Made by a program: the position numbers and the translations under genes. Under the pieces are notes generated by a model that searched no databases, had not been told where the DNA came from, and saw nothing but the letters and a program-made list of their open reading frames with translations. A DNA stretch of 64,000 nucleotides from Clostridiales bacterium Firm_04 (GTDB taxonomy: Bacteria > Bacillota > Clostridia > Oscillospirales > Ruminococcaceae), in contig LVAJ01000040.1 in NCBI GenBank assembly GCA_001603005.1, positions 1 through 64,000 of the forward strand, in the 5' to 3' direction. This document shows, piece after piece, positions 52,771-61,947 of the stretch (positions are counted from its first letter, which is position 1; each line of letters starts with the position of its first letter).

Positions 52771-55700
52771 TCAGTCAGCGAAATAGCGGACGCCGCTCTC
52801 GAAGATCTTCTGATCCTTTTCGCCCGGAACATTCTTGCAGACTTCGCTGCCGATACGCTCGCTGTGTCCCATTTTGCCGAGCACTCTGCCGTCTGGCGAG
52901 GTGATGCCCTCGATTGCGTCAACAGAGCCGTTCGGGTTGAAGCGGATATCCATAGTCGGTCTGCCGGAGAGATCGACGTACTGTGTTGCGATCTGACCGT
53001 TGTTCGCCATGCTCTGCAGCATGGAACCGGATGCGATGAATCTGCCCTCTCCGTGCGAAATCGGGATCGTGTGCAGGTCGCCGACCGCGCAGTTTGCGAG
53101 CCACGGCGACTTGTTCGACGCGATGCGCGTGGTGACCATCATGCTCTGGTGGCGTGCGATCGTGTTGAAGGTCAGTGTCGGGGAATTGTCACTCATATCG
53201 GTGATCTCGCCGTAGGGGACAAGTCCGAGCTTGACGAGTGCCTGGAAGCCGTTGCAGATACCGAGCATCAGACCGTCGCGGTTTTTCAGCAGATTGTGAA
53301 CGGCTTCCGTGACCTTCGGATTGCGGAAAAATGCGGTGATGAACTTGCCGGAGCCGTCCGGCTCGTCGCCGCCGGAGAAGCCGCCCGGAATCATGATCAT
53401 CTGCGAATTGTCGATCAGCTTGACGGCTGCTTCAACGGATTCCTCGATGTCGCTTGCGGAGAGATTGCGGATGACCAGCACTTCCGGTTCTGCACCGGCG
53501 CGTGCAAATGCCTTTGCGGTGTCATATTCGCAGTTGGTGCCGGGGAATACCGGAATCAGCACGCGCGGCTTTGCGACCTTGATCGCGGGCGCCGGACGGG
53601 TTGCCGCCTTGTGCGAATAGGATTCGATCGTTGCAAACGCGGTCTTGATGCGGCAGGGGAATACGGATTCCAGCTTGCCTTCCCATGCTTTCTGCAGGGT
53701 ATCGAGGCTGATCGTCTGCGTATCGCTGAAGATCTTGTACTGCTCGGTCGTTCTGCCGATGACTTCCTCGCCGGCTTTTGCAGCGCCGTTCAGCTCGATG
53801 ATGAACGAACCTGCGCACGGATCAAAGAGGACGCGCTCCGGCAGCACCTTGGTGAACTCAAAGCCGATATGGTTGCCGAATGCCATCTTTGCGAGACCTT
53901 CCGCAACGCCGCCGTTTTCGACCGACCAGATCGCCTTTGCTCTGCCGTCAGAGATCAGCTGCTCGACCTGATCGAACACCGCGCGGACGCTGTCCCAGTT
54001 CGGCAGTCCGCTGCTGGAATATTCCGGCGCAATGCGGATGACCGTGCTGCCTGCTTCCTTAAATTCGGTGGAGACAACGCGCTTGGTGTCGGCAGTTGAA
54101 ACTGCAAAGGAAACGAGCGTCGGCGGGACGTCGATATTTTCAAAGGTACCGGACATGGAGTCCTTTCCGCCGATCGACGCGCAGGAGAGCTCCAGCTGTG
54201 CGCGGAATGCACCGAGCAGTGCCGAGAACGGCTTGCCCCAGCGCTTCGGATTGTTCTGCGTGCGCTCGAAGTATTCCTGGAAGGTCAGCCAGCACTGATG
54301 CCACGAGCCGCCCGCTGCGATGACCTTTGCGACCGATTCGACGACCGCATAGATCGCGCCGTGATACGGGGAATGCTCGGAGATGACCGGATGGAAGCCC
54401 CAGCCCATGAGCGAGCAGGTGGAAGTTTCGCCGTTCAGCACCGGAATCTTCGCAGCCATTGCCTGTGCAGGCGTCAGCTGATAGACACCGCCGTAGGGCA
54501 TCAGCACCGTGCCGGCACCGATCGTCGAGTCAAACTTTTCGACGAGACCTTTCTGCGAGCAGATATTCAGGCTGCTCATCAGTTCGCGCCAGCCGTCCGG
54601 CGTATCCTCGAAGCGCTCGTCGCGCTCCGGCATTTTGGTCGGTGCAGCAGCCACGATATCGGTATGCTTTTCCGCACCGTTGGAGTTGAGAAATTCGCGG
54701 GAGAGATCGACAATGGTCTTGCCGTTCCAGTTCATGCGCAGGCGGTTCGTATCGGTCGCCTTTGCCACGACGGTCGCGAGCAGATTTTCCTTTGCCGCTG
54801 CCGCCATGAATGCGTCCACATCTTCCGGCGCAACGACAACAGCCATGCGCTCCTGCGATTCGGAGATCGCCAGCTCGGTGCCGTCCAGACCGTCATATTT
54901 CTTCGGAACTGCATTGAGGTCGATGTCCAGACCGTCGGTCAGCTCGCCGATCGCGACGGAGACACCGCCCGCGCCGAAGTCATTGCAGCGCTTGATGAGC
55001 TTTGTCACAGCCGGATCACGGAACAGACGCTGCAGCTTACGTTCTTCCGGCGGATTGCCCTTCTGAACCTCTGCGCCGCAGTGGGTGAGGGATTCGAGCG
55101 TATGGGACTTCGAGGAGCCGGTCGCACCGCCGCAGCCGTCTCTGCCGGTCTTGCCGCCGAGCAGGATGATGATATCGCCGGGTTCCGGACGCTCTCTGCG
55201 GATGTTCTCCGCCGGAGCCGCGCCGACGACCGCACCGATCTCCATGCGCTTTGCGACATAGCCCGGATGATAGACCTCGGAGACATGACCGGTCGCAAGA
55301 CCGATCTGGTTGCCGTAGGAGCTGTAACCGTTTGCAGCGCCGACAGTGATCTTTCTCTGCGGCAGCTTGCCGGGGATCGTGTCAGCGACCGGCACCAGCG
55401 GATTTGCCGCGCCGGTCACGCGCATTGCCTGATAGACATAGCTTCTGCCGGAGAGCGGATCGCGGATCGCGCCGCCGAGACAGGTCGCAGCACCGCCGAA
55501 CGGTTCGATCTCGGTCGGGTGGTTATGCGTTTCGTTCTTGAACATGAGGATCCAGTCCTCCTGTCCGTGGTCGGTATCGACCTTGATCTTGACGGAGCAT
55601 GCATTGATCTCCTCGCTCTCATCGAGTGCGGGGATCTTGCCGTCCGCCTTGAGCTTGCGCATCGCCATGGTCGCCATGTCCATGAGCGTGACAGGCTTCT

Positions 55701-56484
55701 TGTCTCTGCCGAGCGCCTTGCGCGCAGCGAGATATTCGTCATAGGTATCCTGAATATACGGCGTGTCGATCTTCACCTTGTCGATCGTCGTGAGGAACGT
55801 GGTGTGACGGCAGTGATCGCTCCAGTAGGTGTCGATCATGCGGATCTCGGTAATGGTCGGATCGCGGTGCTCGGTGTCGCGGAAATACGCCTGACAGAAT
55901 GCCACGTCGTCCAGATCCATTGCGAGGCCGTACTGCTCCAGAAATGCCTTTCTGCCGGCAGCATCCAGCTGGCAGAAGCCGTCCAGCGTTTCGACGGTCT
56001 CCGGCAGCGCATAATTCGTATCGAGCGAATCAACGGTTTCCAGCGAGGCTTCGCGGCTCTCGACCGGATTGATGAGATATTTTTTGAGCTTGTCAAATTC
56101 CGCATCTGTCAGCAGACCGGAAACAATGTAGATGCGCGCATTGCGGACGCGGCAGCGCTCTTTTCCGTTGAGGATCTGGATACACTGCTCGCAGGAATCG
56201 GCGCGCTGGTCGAACTGTCCGGGGAGATACTCCACGGCAAAGACGCGCTCCTGATTGGAGAGCATCGGCAGCTTTTCATAGACATAATCGACTGCCGGCT
56301 CCGAAAAGACGGTCGGGATCGCACGCTGGAAATCCTCCGCGTCGATATGGTCGGCGTCGTAGCGGTTCAGCACACGGATGCCCTGCACATCCAGACGCAG
56401 CGCCGTGCGCAGGTCGGAGAGCACGGACTGTGCTTCTACGGCATATTGCGGCTTTTTCTCGGTATAAATACGATAAACAGCCAT
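52771..56484 (-). CDS. purL: Phosphoribosylformylglycinamidine synthase (single chain)
   Basis: ATP- and glutamine-dependent purine synthesis step from FGAR to FGAM. The 1237-aa form carries an N-terminal PurS-like region, two AIRS-type ATP-binding halves (GSHSK...GGAGGVSVAIGEL and GGKDSMSGTFENIDVPPTL) and a C-terminal glutaminase with the nucleophile Cys in MLGICNGFQALVKLGL and the PGGFSGGDEPDGSGKF loop. This fused form is common in clostridia, in place of separate PurL, PurQ and PurS. The ATG at 56484 has GGAGG 11 bp upstream; the longer ORF upstream is non-coding. Confidence 0.97.
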   Translation of the reverse strand: MAVYRIYTEKKPQYAVEAQSVLSDLRTALRLDVQGIRVLNRYDADHIDAEDFQRAIPTVFSEPAVDYVYEKLPMLSNQERVFAVEYLPGQFDQRADSCEQCIQILNGKERCRVRNARIYIVSGLLTDAEFDKLKKYLINPVESREASLETVDSLDTNYALPETVETLDGFCQLDAAGRKAFLEQYGLAMDLDDVAFCQAYFRDTEHRDPTITEIRMIDTYWSDHCRHTTFLTTIDKVKIDTPYIQDTYDEYLAARKALGRDKKPVTLMDMATMAMRKLKADGKIPALDESEEINACSVKIKVDTDHGQEDWILMFKNETHNHPTEIEPFGGAATCLGGAIRDPLSGRSYVYQAMRVTGAANPLVPVADTIPGKLPQRKITVGAANGYSSYGNQIGLATGHVSEVYHPGYVAKRMEIGAVVGAAPAENIRRERPEPGDIIILLGGKTGRDGCGGATGSSKSHTLESLTHCGAEVQKGNPPEERKLQRLFRDPAVTKLIKRCNDFGAGGVSVAIGELTDGLDIDLNAVPKKYDGLDGTELAISESQERMAVVVAPEDVDAFMAAAAKENLLATVVAKATDTNRLRMNWNGKTIVDLSREFLNSNGAEKHTDIVAAAPTKMPERDERFEDTPDGWRELMSSLNICSQKGLVEKFDSTIGAGTVLMPYGGVYQLTPAQAMAAKIPVLNGETSTCSLMGWGFHPVISEHSPYHGAIYAVVESVAKVIAAGGSWHQCWLTFQEYFERTQNNPKRWGKPFSALLGAFRAQLELSCASIGGKDSMSGTFENIDVPPTLVSFAVSTADTKRVVSTEFKEAGSTVIRIAPEYSSSGLPNWDSVRAVFDQVEQLISDGRAKAIWSVENGGVAEGLAKMAFGNHIGFEFTKVLPERVLFDPCAGSFIIELNGAAKAGEEVIGRTTEQYKIFSDTQTISLDTLQKAWEGKLESVFPCRIKTAFATIESYSHKAATRPAPAIKVAKPRVLIPVFPGTNCEYDTAKAFARAGAEPEVLVIRNLSASDIEESVEAAVKLIDNSQMIMIPGGFSGGDEPDGSGKFITAFFRNPKVTEAVHNLLKNRDGLMLGICNGFQALVKLGLVPYGEITDMSDNSPTLTFNTIARHQSMMVTTRIASNKSPWLANCAVGDLHTIPISHGEGRFIASGSMLQSMANNGQIATQYVDLSGRPTMDIRFNPNGSVDAIEGITSPDGRVLGKMGHSERIGSEVCKNVPGEKDQKIFESGVRYFAD

Positions 56485-56555
56485 GAACAAATCAGCCTCC
56501 ATTGTCATAGATTGATAGTGAGGAATCGGATGTGCGGGCACGGAAAACCTGGCGG

Positions 56556-57875
56556 TCAGTCCGGTTCCGGAACCGGCTGCGGTCTGCCGACCAGACAATC
56601 ATCCTCATACCCCTCTATTGTAACACAAATCACGGAATTCTGCAAACCCTTTTCTGCATTTTCCGGAAAAATTTTCACAAGTGTACCATCCGGCGTGTGC
56701 CCTTGGTAAAACCGCTGTGCATTTTGCTGTTTCTCACCCTCGACGAGCACCTCGGCAGTCTCCCCGACCATGCGGGAGAGATGCGTGCGGCGGATCTCGT
56801 TTGCAAGTGCCGTCAGGCGGGCAGCGCGGCGGACTTTTTCCGGCTGCGGGATCTGATCGGGAAATTCCGCGGCGCGTGTGCCGGTGCGCGGCGAATAGGG
56901 GAACACATGCACCTTCGCAAAGCCGATCTCCTGCACAAAGCGGAGCGTTTCCTCGAAATCCGCTTCTGTTTCGCCGGGGAATCCGACAATGACGTCGGTG
57001 GTCAGGGCGGCATGCGGGAAGATGCTGTGGATTTTTTCGGCAAGTGCGCGGTATTCCGCAGCGGTATAGCGGCGGTTCATGCGCTTGAGCACGCTGTCGC
57101 AGCCGCTCTGGAGCGACAGATGAAACTGCGGACAGAATTTCTCGCAGGCAGCGAGCGCTTCGAGCGTTTCCGTGTCCATGCGCTCCGGTTCGAGGGAGCC
57201 GAGCCGCACCCGCAGAAAGCCGGGCTGTTTTGCGCAGACAGCGACCGCATCTGCGAGCGGCTGACCGGTATCCATGCCGAAAAATCCGATGTTGATGCCG
57301 GTGAGCACGATCTCGCGGAAGCCTTCCTTTGCGAGCCGCTCCGCCTCTGCTTCCAGCCGTTCCGCCGGCATGGAGCGGCATCTGCCGCGTGCAAAGGGGA
57401 TGATGCAATAGCTGCAAAACTGGTTGCAGCCGTCCTGAATTTTCAGAAAGGCGCGTGTCCGCGTGGTATCCGCGCAGGGGAGCGGCGAGAACGCATCGCC
57501 GGACTGATACGGCGAGATCTGCGCGGTCTGACCGGCAGCCTGTGCCTGCGCATCGGCAAGCCATTGCAGCAGCGCATCGCGGTTCTTCGTTCCGGTGATG
57601 AAATCCGCATCGCCGAAATCGTCATCCGGAAACGCCTGCGGCCAGCATCCGGTCAGGATGAGCTTTGCTGCGTGATTCTTCCGCTTCAGGCTGCGGAGCA
57701 TCTGTTTGGTCTTGCGGACGCTCTCCGCGGTGACGGCGCAGCTGTTTACGATGAGTACATCTGCATCCGCTGTTTCCGCGGCATCCGAAAACCCGCTCTG
57801 ACGCAGCGTTTCCGCGAGTCCGGAGCTCTCTGCCTGATTGACCTTGCAGCCCAGTGTCATAATCTTGAATCTCAT
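56556..57875 (-). CDS. mtaB: tRNA t6A37 methylthiotransferase MtaB
   Basis: Radical SAM enzyme that converts t6A37 to ms2t6A37 in tRNAs. The 439-aa protein has the N-terminal UPF0004 domain with its Fe-S ligands (TLGCKVNQAESSG and VNSCAVT), the radical SAM motif CNQFCSYC (about 150) and a C-terminal TRAM domain. The GCKVNQ signature separates MtaB from MiaB and RimO. The ATG at 57875 has AGGAG 8 bp upstream. It lies 71 bp upstream of purL on the same strand. Confidence 0.94.
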   Translation of the reverse strand: MRFKIMTLGCKVNQAESSGLAETLRQSGFSDAAETADADVLIVNSCAVTAESVRKTKQMLRSLKRKNHAAKLILTGCWPQAFPDDDFGDADFITGTKNRDALLQWLADAQAQAAGQTAQISPYQSGDAFSPLPCADTTRTRAFLKIQDGCNQFCSYCIIPFARGRCRSMPAERLEAEAERLAKEGFREIVLTGINIGFFGMDTGQPLADAVAVCAKQPGFLRVRLGSLEPERMDTETLEALAACEKFCPQFHLSLQSGCDSVLKRMNRRYTAAEYRALAEKIHSIFPHAALTTDVIVGFPGETEADFEETLRFVQEIGFAKVHVFPYSPRTGTRAAEFPDQIPQPEKVRRAARLTALANEIRRTHLSRMVGETAEVLVEGEKQQNAQRFYQGHTPDGTLVKIFPENAEKGLQNSVICVTIEGYEDDCLVGRPQPVPEPD

Positions 57876-58010
57876 GAAAATCTCCTGTTTATAGTGCACA
57901 AATTCAACAATCAGGGATTGTGCAATCCAAACAGTTTATTCGGATTGCAAAAAAGAAATGCGAAACCTGTGCGAAAAATCGGTCAGGTGTACAAAAAAGC
58001 CCGATTTCAC
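57876..58010. other. Divergent region between mtaB and the HPr-like gene
   Basis: About 135 bp with an AT-rich mtaB promoter region; no gene. GGATTGCACAATCC-type short inverted repeats are present near 57915. Confidence 0.4.
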
Positions 58011-58039
58011 TTGACTTTTTCGCGCCCGTAGTGTATATT
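58011..58039 (+). promoter_or_regulatory. Promoter of the HPr-like gene
   Basis: TTGACT (58011-58016), 17-bp spacer, TATATT (58034-58039), leaving a leader of about 170 nt. Confidence 0.8.
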
Positions 58040-58216
58040 TTACGTAGGGTAATTCATGACAACCCTCCAAAACGTTTCTTGGTGCGCGGGAGCAGAGATC
58101 TGGCTCCAGAGTGTCCCCCCTCTCGTCACACTGGCCGACACTGCGCCCCGTCACCGTTGTTTTTCCGAAAATCAATTCTGCCGTATTCGGCCCAGCGAAA
58201 AAGTGAGGTAATTCTG
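58040..58216 (+). promoter_or_regulatory. Leader of the HPr-like gene
   Basis: A leader of about 170 nt with pyrimidine-rich blocks (CCCCCCTCTCG near 58121) and GGAGCAGAGATCTGGCTCC (58088-58106) forming a perfect small hairpin. No known riboswitch or protein-binding motif was recognised. Confidence 0.35.
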
Positions 58217-58465
58217 ATGTACGTGACGACCGTTCATCTCCCCGAGATCGCAGATGTTGCAGAATTTGTCAACATCATGAGCCGCTTCCGTTTTGAGGCA
58301 CAGCTTCATGTCGGCAGCTATTCCGTCGATGCCAAGTCCATTATGGGCATCTTCACGCTTGACCGTGAACAGCCGATCCAGCTCGAAGCATTCGTGACGG
58401 ATGAAGCTGAACAGGCAAAGCTGAACGAGGCACTCGGCAGATTCTTATATCATCCGGTGCACTGA
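58217..58465 (+). CDS. HPr-like protein lacking the active-site His
   Basis: An 82-aa protein with the HPr fold: SYSVDAKSIMGIFTLDREQPIQLEAFV matches the regulatory-Ser region of HPr and Crh, but the N-terminal part (LPEIADVAEFVNIM) has no His where HPr carries the phosphorylated His15. It should therefore not pass phosphate in the PTS. Clostridia have several such proteins; a Crh-like regulatory role is an inference. The ATG at 58217 follows GTGAGG. It is monocistronic with a promoter and a strong terminator. Confidence 0.85.
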   Translation: MYVTTVHLPEIADVAEFVNIMSRFRFEAQLHVGSYSVDAKSIMGIFTLDREQPIQLEAFVTDEAEQAKLNEALGRFLYHPVH

Positions 58466-58585
58466 TCCGGCGCACCGCCTTCAAATTTGACATTTTCCTT
58501 TTGGGAGACAAATGCTGCTCCCGAAATCCCCCTTTTTTCATGTTGCTCCCCGCTTGCCGCTGCAATGGGGAGCAAACAACCCTCT

Positions 58586-58631
58586 GCGTATCGTTCTCTG
58601 CTGCGTGCAGAGAATGATGCGTGTTTTTTTT
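58586..58631 (+). terminator. Terminator of the HPr-like gene
   Basis: Long imperfect stem GCGTATCGTTCTCTGC/GCAGAGAATGATGCGT followed by eight T residues. A second strong hairpin, TTGCTCCCC/GGGGAGCAA (58542-58574), precedes it. Confidence 0.9.
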
Positions 58632-58684
58632 GCCTGAAAGTTGCTCTACTATTATAACACAGAACCGCCGGAAATGCAAGCCGC

Positions 58685-58714
58685 TTGACAGACGCTGCAT
58701 TTCCGTGGTATAAT
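58685..58714 (+). promoter_or_regulatory. Promoter of the GTPase-NYN fusion gene
   Basis: Perfect TTGACA (58685-58690), 18-bp spacer, perfect TATAAT (58709-58714), 45 bp before the ATG. Confidence 0.85.
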
Positions 58715-58759
58715 CATAATAATTACGTTTGAAACGATACAGAAAGGGGACGCGGCAGT

Positions 58760-61327
58760 ATGAAGCAGCTGACAGTCGGTCTGATGGCACATGTCGATGC
58801 CGGAAAAACCACGCTTGCCGAAGCACTTCTGTTCCGCACAGGCGAGATACGGAAGCGCGGACGCGTCGATCACGGCGATTCGTGGCTGGATACCAATGAG
58901 ATCGAGCGCAGCCGCGGCATTACGGTGTTTGCGCATCAGGCATCCGTGACGCTCGGCGATACGGTCGTGACGCTGCTGGACACGCCCGGACATGTGGATT
59001 TTTCGGCGGAGACTGAACGTACCATGCAGGTGCTCGATTACGCCGTGCTTGTCATCAGCGGAACCGACGGCGTGCAGAGCCATACCCGCACGCTCTGGAA
59101 GCTGCTGGCGCGCTACCATGTGCCGGTGATCCTGTTCGTCAACAAAATGGATCTCTCCGACCGCACGGAAACCGCGCTGATACAGGAATTGCAGGGCAGA
59201 CTCTCTGCGGGCTGCGTGCAGTTTGATTCGGATTATGAGACTGTCTGCGAGAACGCGGCAGCCTGTTCGGAAGCGCTTATGAGCGCATATTTTGAGGATG
59301 ACACGCTTTCGCAGGACATGCTGCGGGATGCGATCGCGGCGCGGCAGGTCTTTCCGGTCTGCTTCGGCGCGGCGCGGGATCTGGTCGGCGTGGAATCGCT
59401 GCTGCAAATTCTCGCGCAGTATACACAGGAACCGCCGCGCACGGAATCGTTCGGCGCGCAGGTGTTCAAGATCTCTGCGGACGCAAAGGGCAACCGCCTG
59501 ACCTATCTCAAGATCCGCGGCGGGACGCTCCGGAACCGTGATGAGATCCGCTATACCGGCGCCGATCACGCGGAATATACGGAGAAGGTCACGGGCATCC
59601 GGTTTTATTCCGGCGCGAAGTATACGCCTGCGGATGAGGCGGAAGCGGGCGCTGTCTGCGCCGTGACGGGGCTTTCCGCAGCCTATGCGGGGCAGGGGAT
59701 CGGCTGCTGCGAGGATGCAGAGGAAGCAATCCTGACGCCGGTCATGCGCTATCGGGTGCTTCTGCCGGAGCAGATCGCGCCGCAGGATGCGATGACGCAT
59801 TTTCAGCAGCTCGAAGCAGAGGATCCGCAACTGCATGTGGAATGGGACAGCCGTGCGCATGCGATTTTCGTGCAGCTGATGGGCGCGGTGCAGCTTGAGG
59901 TGCTGACCAAGCAGGTCGTAGACCGTTTCGGCTATGACATCGCCTTTGACAGCGGTGCCGTCACGTACCGCGAAACGATTGCGGAAGCAGTGGAAGGCGT
60001 CGGACATTACGAACCGCTGCGGCATTATGCAGAGGTGCATCTGCTGCTGGAGCCGCTGCCTGCGGGGAGCGGTCTGCAATGCGGGACGCGCTGTCCCGAG
60101 GATGCGCTTGACCGCAACTGGCAGCGCTTGATTCTGACGCATCTTCTTGAAAAAACACATCTCGGCGTACTGACAGGCTCGCCGATCACCGATATGAAGA
60201 TCACACTGGTCAGCGGCAAGGCGCATCTCAAACATACCGAGGGCGGCGACTTCCGGCAGGCGACCTACCGCGCTGTGCGGCAGGGGCTTCGCTCTGCGGA
60301 GAGCATTCTGCTGGAACCGTATTACGATTTTACGCTGGAGATTCCGGCGGGCTGTGTCGGGCGCGCAATGACCGATATTCAGCAGCGTGCAGGACAGTTT
60401 GATCCGCCGGAATTGTTCGGCGAAACGGCAGTCCTGACGGGCAGCGCGCCGGTCGCAACGCTGAATGACTACGCATCCGAGGTGCTGAGCTATACCAAAG
60501 GCAGCGGCATCCTGACGCTTTCGGTTTCGGGTTACCGCCCGTGCCATGATCCGGAAGCGGTCATCGAACAGATCGGCTACGACGCTGACAGCGATCTCGA
60601 AAACAGCGCAGATTCGGTCTTTTGCTCGCACGGCGCCGGATTTGTCGTCGGCTGGCAGGAAGTGCCGCTGTACATGCATCTGCCGGCGGTTCTGCCGCAT
60701 CGCTATGACTTTCCGGAGGAGGAGATCGTGCCGGAGCGCACCGCGCGGGGATCCGCAATGCCGACCGCGGGCGACGAGGAGCTCATGGCGATTTATGAGC
60801 GCACCTACGGCAAGATCAACCGCGATCAGCCCAAGGCAATGCGCCGGAACAAGACCGCCGAGCTGATCGAGGGCAATGTCAAAGTGCCTGCGCCGCCTGA
60901 AAAGGAGTATCTGCTCGTGGACGGCTACAACATCATTTTTGCGTGGGATTCGCTGAAAGCGCTTGCGCAGGACAGTCTGGAGCATGCGCGGGACCGTCTG
61001 CTGCATCTGCTGCAAAATTATCAGGGCTATCGGAAATGCGAGGTCATACTGGTTTTTGATGCATACAAGATCAAGGGGCACGGCAGAGAGATCGAACAGC
61101 ACGGCGGCGTCAGCGTTGTTTATACGAAAGAAGCGGAGACCGCCGATTCCTATATCGAGCGCGTGTCCAAGCAATTGCTGAAAGAAAACCGCGTGCGCGT
61201 GGCGACGTCCGACGGGCTGGAACAGCTGATCATTCTGGGCAACGGCGCAATGCGGATCTCGGCACGGGAATTTGAAGCGGAAATGCGGGCAGCGGAGCAG
61301 GAGATCCGCGCCCTGATCGGAGGGTGA
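58760..61327 (+). CDS. TetM/EF-G-type ribosomal GTPase fused to a Rae1/YacP NYN nuclease
   Basis: An 855-aa two-part protein. Residues 1 to about 640 are a translational GTPase of the ribosomal protection (TetM/TetO) and EF-G group: P-loop AHVDAGKTT (10-18), switch region RSRGITVF, DTPGH (74-78) and NKMD (128-131), then beta-barrel and EF-G-like domains III to V. After a linker, about 716-850 is a NYN (PIN-like) nuclease of the YacP/Rae1 family: LLVDGYNII (Asp721), VFDAYKIKG, ETADSYIE and ATSDGLEQ keep all acidic residues. Rae1 of B. subtilis enters the ribosomal A site and cuts mRNA, and TetM binds the A-site region too, so a fused A-site factor is a reasonable inference. The next gene starts 4 bp after the stop. 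Tetracycline resistance is possible but unproven. Confidence 0.92.
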   Translation: MKQLTVGLMAHVDAGKTTLAEALLFRTGEIRKRGRVDHGDSWLDTNEIERSRGITVFAHQASVTLGDTVVTLLDTPGHVDFSAETERTMQVLDYAVLVISGTDGVQSHTRTLWKLLARYHVPVILFVNKMDLSDRTETALIQELQGRLSAGCVQFDSDYETVCENAAACSEALMSAYFEDDTLSQDMLRDAIAARQVFPVCFGAARDLVGVESLLQILAQYTQEPPRTESFGAQVFKISADAKGNRLTYLKIRGGTLRNRDEIRYTGADHAEYTEKVTGIRFYSGAKYTPADEAEAGAVCAVTGLSAAYAGQGIGCCEDAEEAILTPVMRYRVLLPEQIAPQDAMTHFQQLEAEDPQLHVEWDSRAHAIFVQLMGAVQLEVLTKQVVDRFGYDIAFDSGAVTYRETIAEAVEGVGHYEPLRHYAEVHLLLEPLPAGSGLQCGTRCPEDALDRNWQRLILTHLLEKTHLGVLTGSPITDMKITLVSGKAHLKHTEGGDFRQATYRAVRQGLRSAESILLEPYYDFTLEIPAGCVGRAMTDIQQRAGQFDPPELFGETAVLTGSAPVATLNDYASEVLSYTKGSGILTLSVSGYRPCHDPEAVIEQIGYDADSDLENSADSVFCSHGAGFVVGWQEVPLYMHLPAVLPHRYDFPEEEIVPERTARGSAMPTAGDEELMAIYERTYGKINRDQPKAMRRNKTAELIEGNVKVPAPPEKEYLLVDGYNIIFAWDSLKALAQDSLEHARDRLLHLLQNYQGYRKCEVILVFDAYKIKGHGREIEQHGGVSVVYTKEAETADSYIERVSKQLLKENRVRVATSDGLEQLIILGNGAMRISAREFEAEMRAAEQEIRALIGG

Positions 61328-61331
61328 GCGC

Positions 61332-61823
61332 ATGGCACAGGATTATCAGATGCCGGAGGGCATGAAGCGCGTGTACTATCACACCGAGCACACGGAATGC
61401 ATGACGTATTTCCAGATCACGGGCAATTTTGATCCGGATGCGATTTCTGCGTATCTGCGTCTGATTCCGGAGCGCACGCAGTGCATCGGGGACATGAAGC
61501 TGAACGGCACGACCTATGACTATGCGCTGTGGCGGTTCGGGACGGTCAAGAGCACGCGGCTCGACATCGCCAATCAGATGATGCAGACGATTGATCCGCT
61601 GCTGACGAAAGCCGACCTGCTGCGCAAGATCAAGCTGACCTATGATGCGCAATTGCTGCTACAGGTGGTGCCGCTGGTGCGGTACGATGAGCCGGCACCG
61701 ATGCTTGCGCCGTCCATGGCGGTGATGCGCTTCTGCATGGAGACCGGCACCGAGATCGACATAGATCTCTATGTCGGCTGTCCGGACGACATGACGGGCG
61801 TGCAGGAGCAGGAACAGTTTTGA
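61332..61823 (+). CDS. DUF4279-like protein downstream of the fusion
   Basis: A 163-aa soluble protein. ECMTYFQITGNFDPDAISAYLRLIPERTQCIGD at 22-54 is the start typical of the DUF4279 family, followed by YALWRFGT and a segment with DLLRKIKLTYDAQLLLQVV. The family is unassigned; some members sit near toxin-immunity loci. It starts 4 bp after the fusion stop codon and so is very probably co-translated with it. AGGGTGAGCG overlaps the stop and acts as its ribosome site. Confidence 0.82.
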   Translation: MAQDYQMPEGMKRVYYHTEHTECMTYFQITGNFDPDAISAYLRLIPERTQCIGDMKLNGTTYDYALWRFGTVKSTRLDIANQMMQTIDPLLTKADLLRKIKLTYDAQLLLQVVPLVRYDEPAPMLAPSMAVMRFCMETGTEIDIDLYVGCPDDMTGVQEQEQF

Positions 61824-61833
61824 GGAAACGGAA

Positions 61834-61866
61834 TAACCCCCGCAGGTTGAATCTGCGGGGGTATTA
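61834..61866 (+). terminator. Terminator hairpin at the left border of the AT-rich islet
   Basis: Perfect 10-bp stem ACCCCCGCAG/CTGCGGGGGT (61836-61845 with 61853-61862) with loop GTTGAAT, followed by an AT tail without a long T run. Confidence 0.75.
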
Positions 61867-61883
61867 AATATACTGCAATTATG

Positions 61884-61912
61884 TTGACATGAATGCTGGA
61901 AAATGATATAAT
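61884..61912 (+). promoter_or_regulatory. Promoter of the islet gene
   Basis: Perfect TTGACA (61884-61889), 17-bp spacer, perfect TATAAT (61907-61912). Confidence 0.88.
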
Positions 61913-61947
61913 TACTTTTAGAAAGTAAATTGAAAGGAGAGGGTAAA

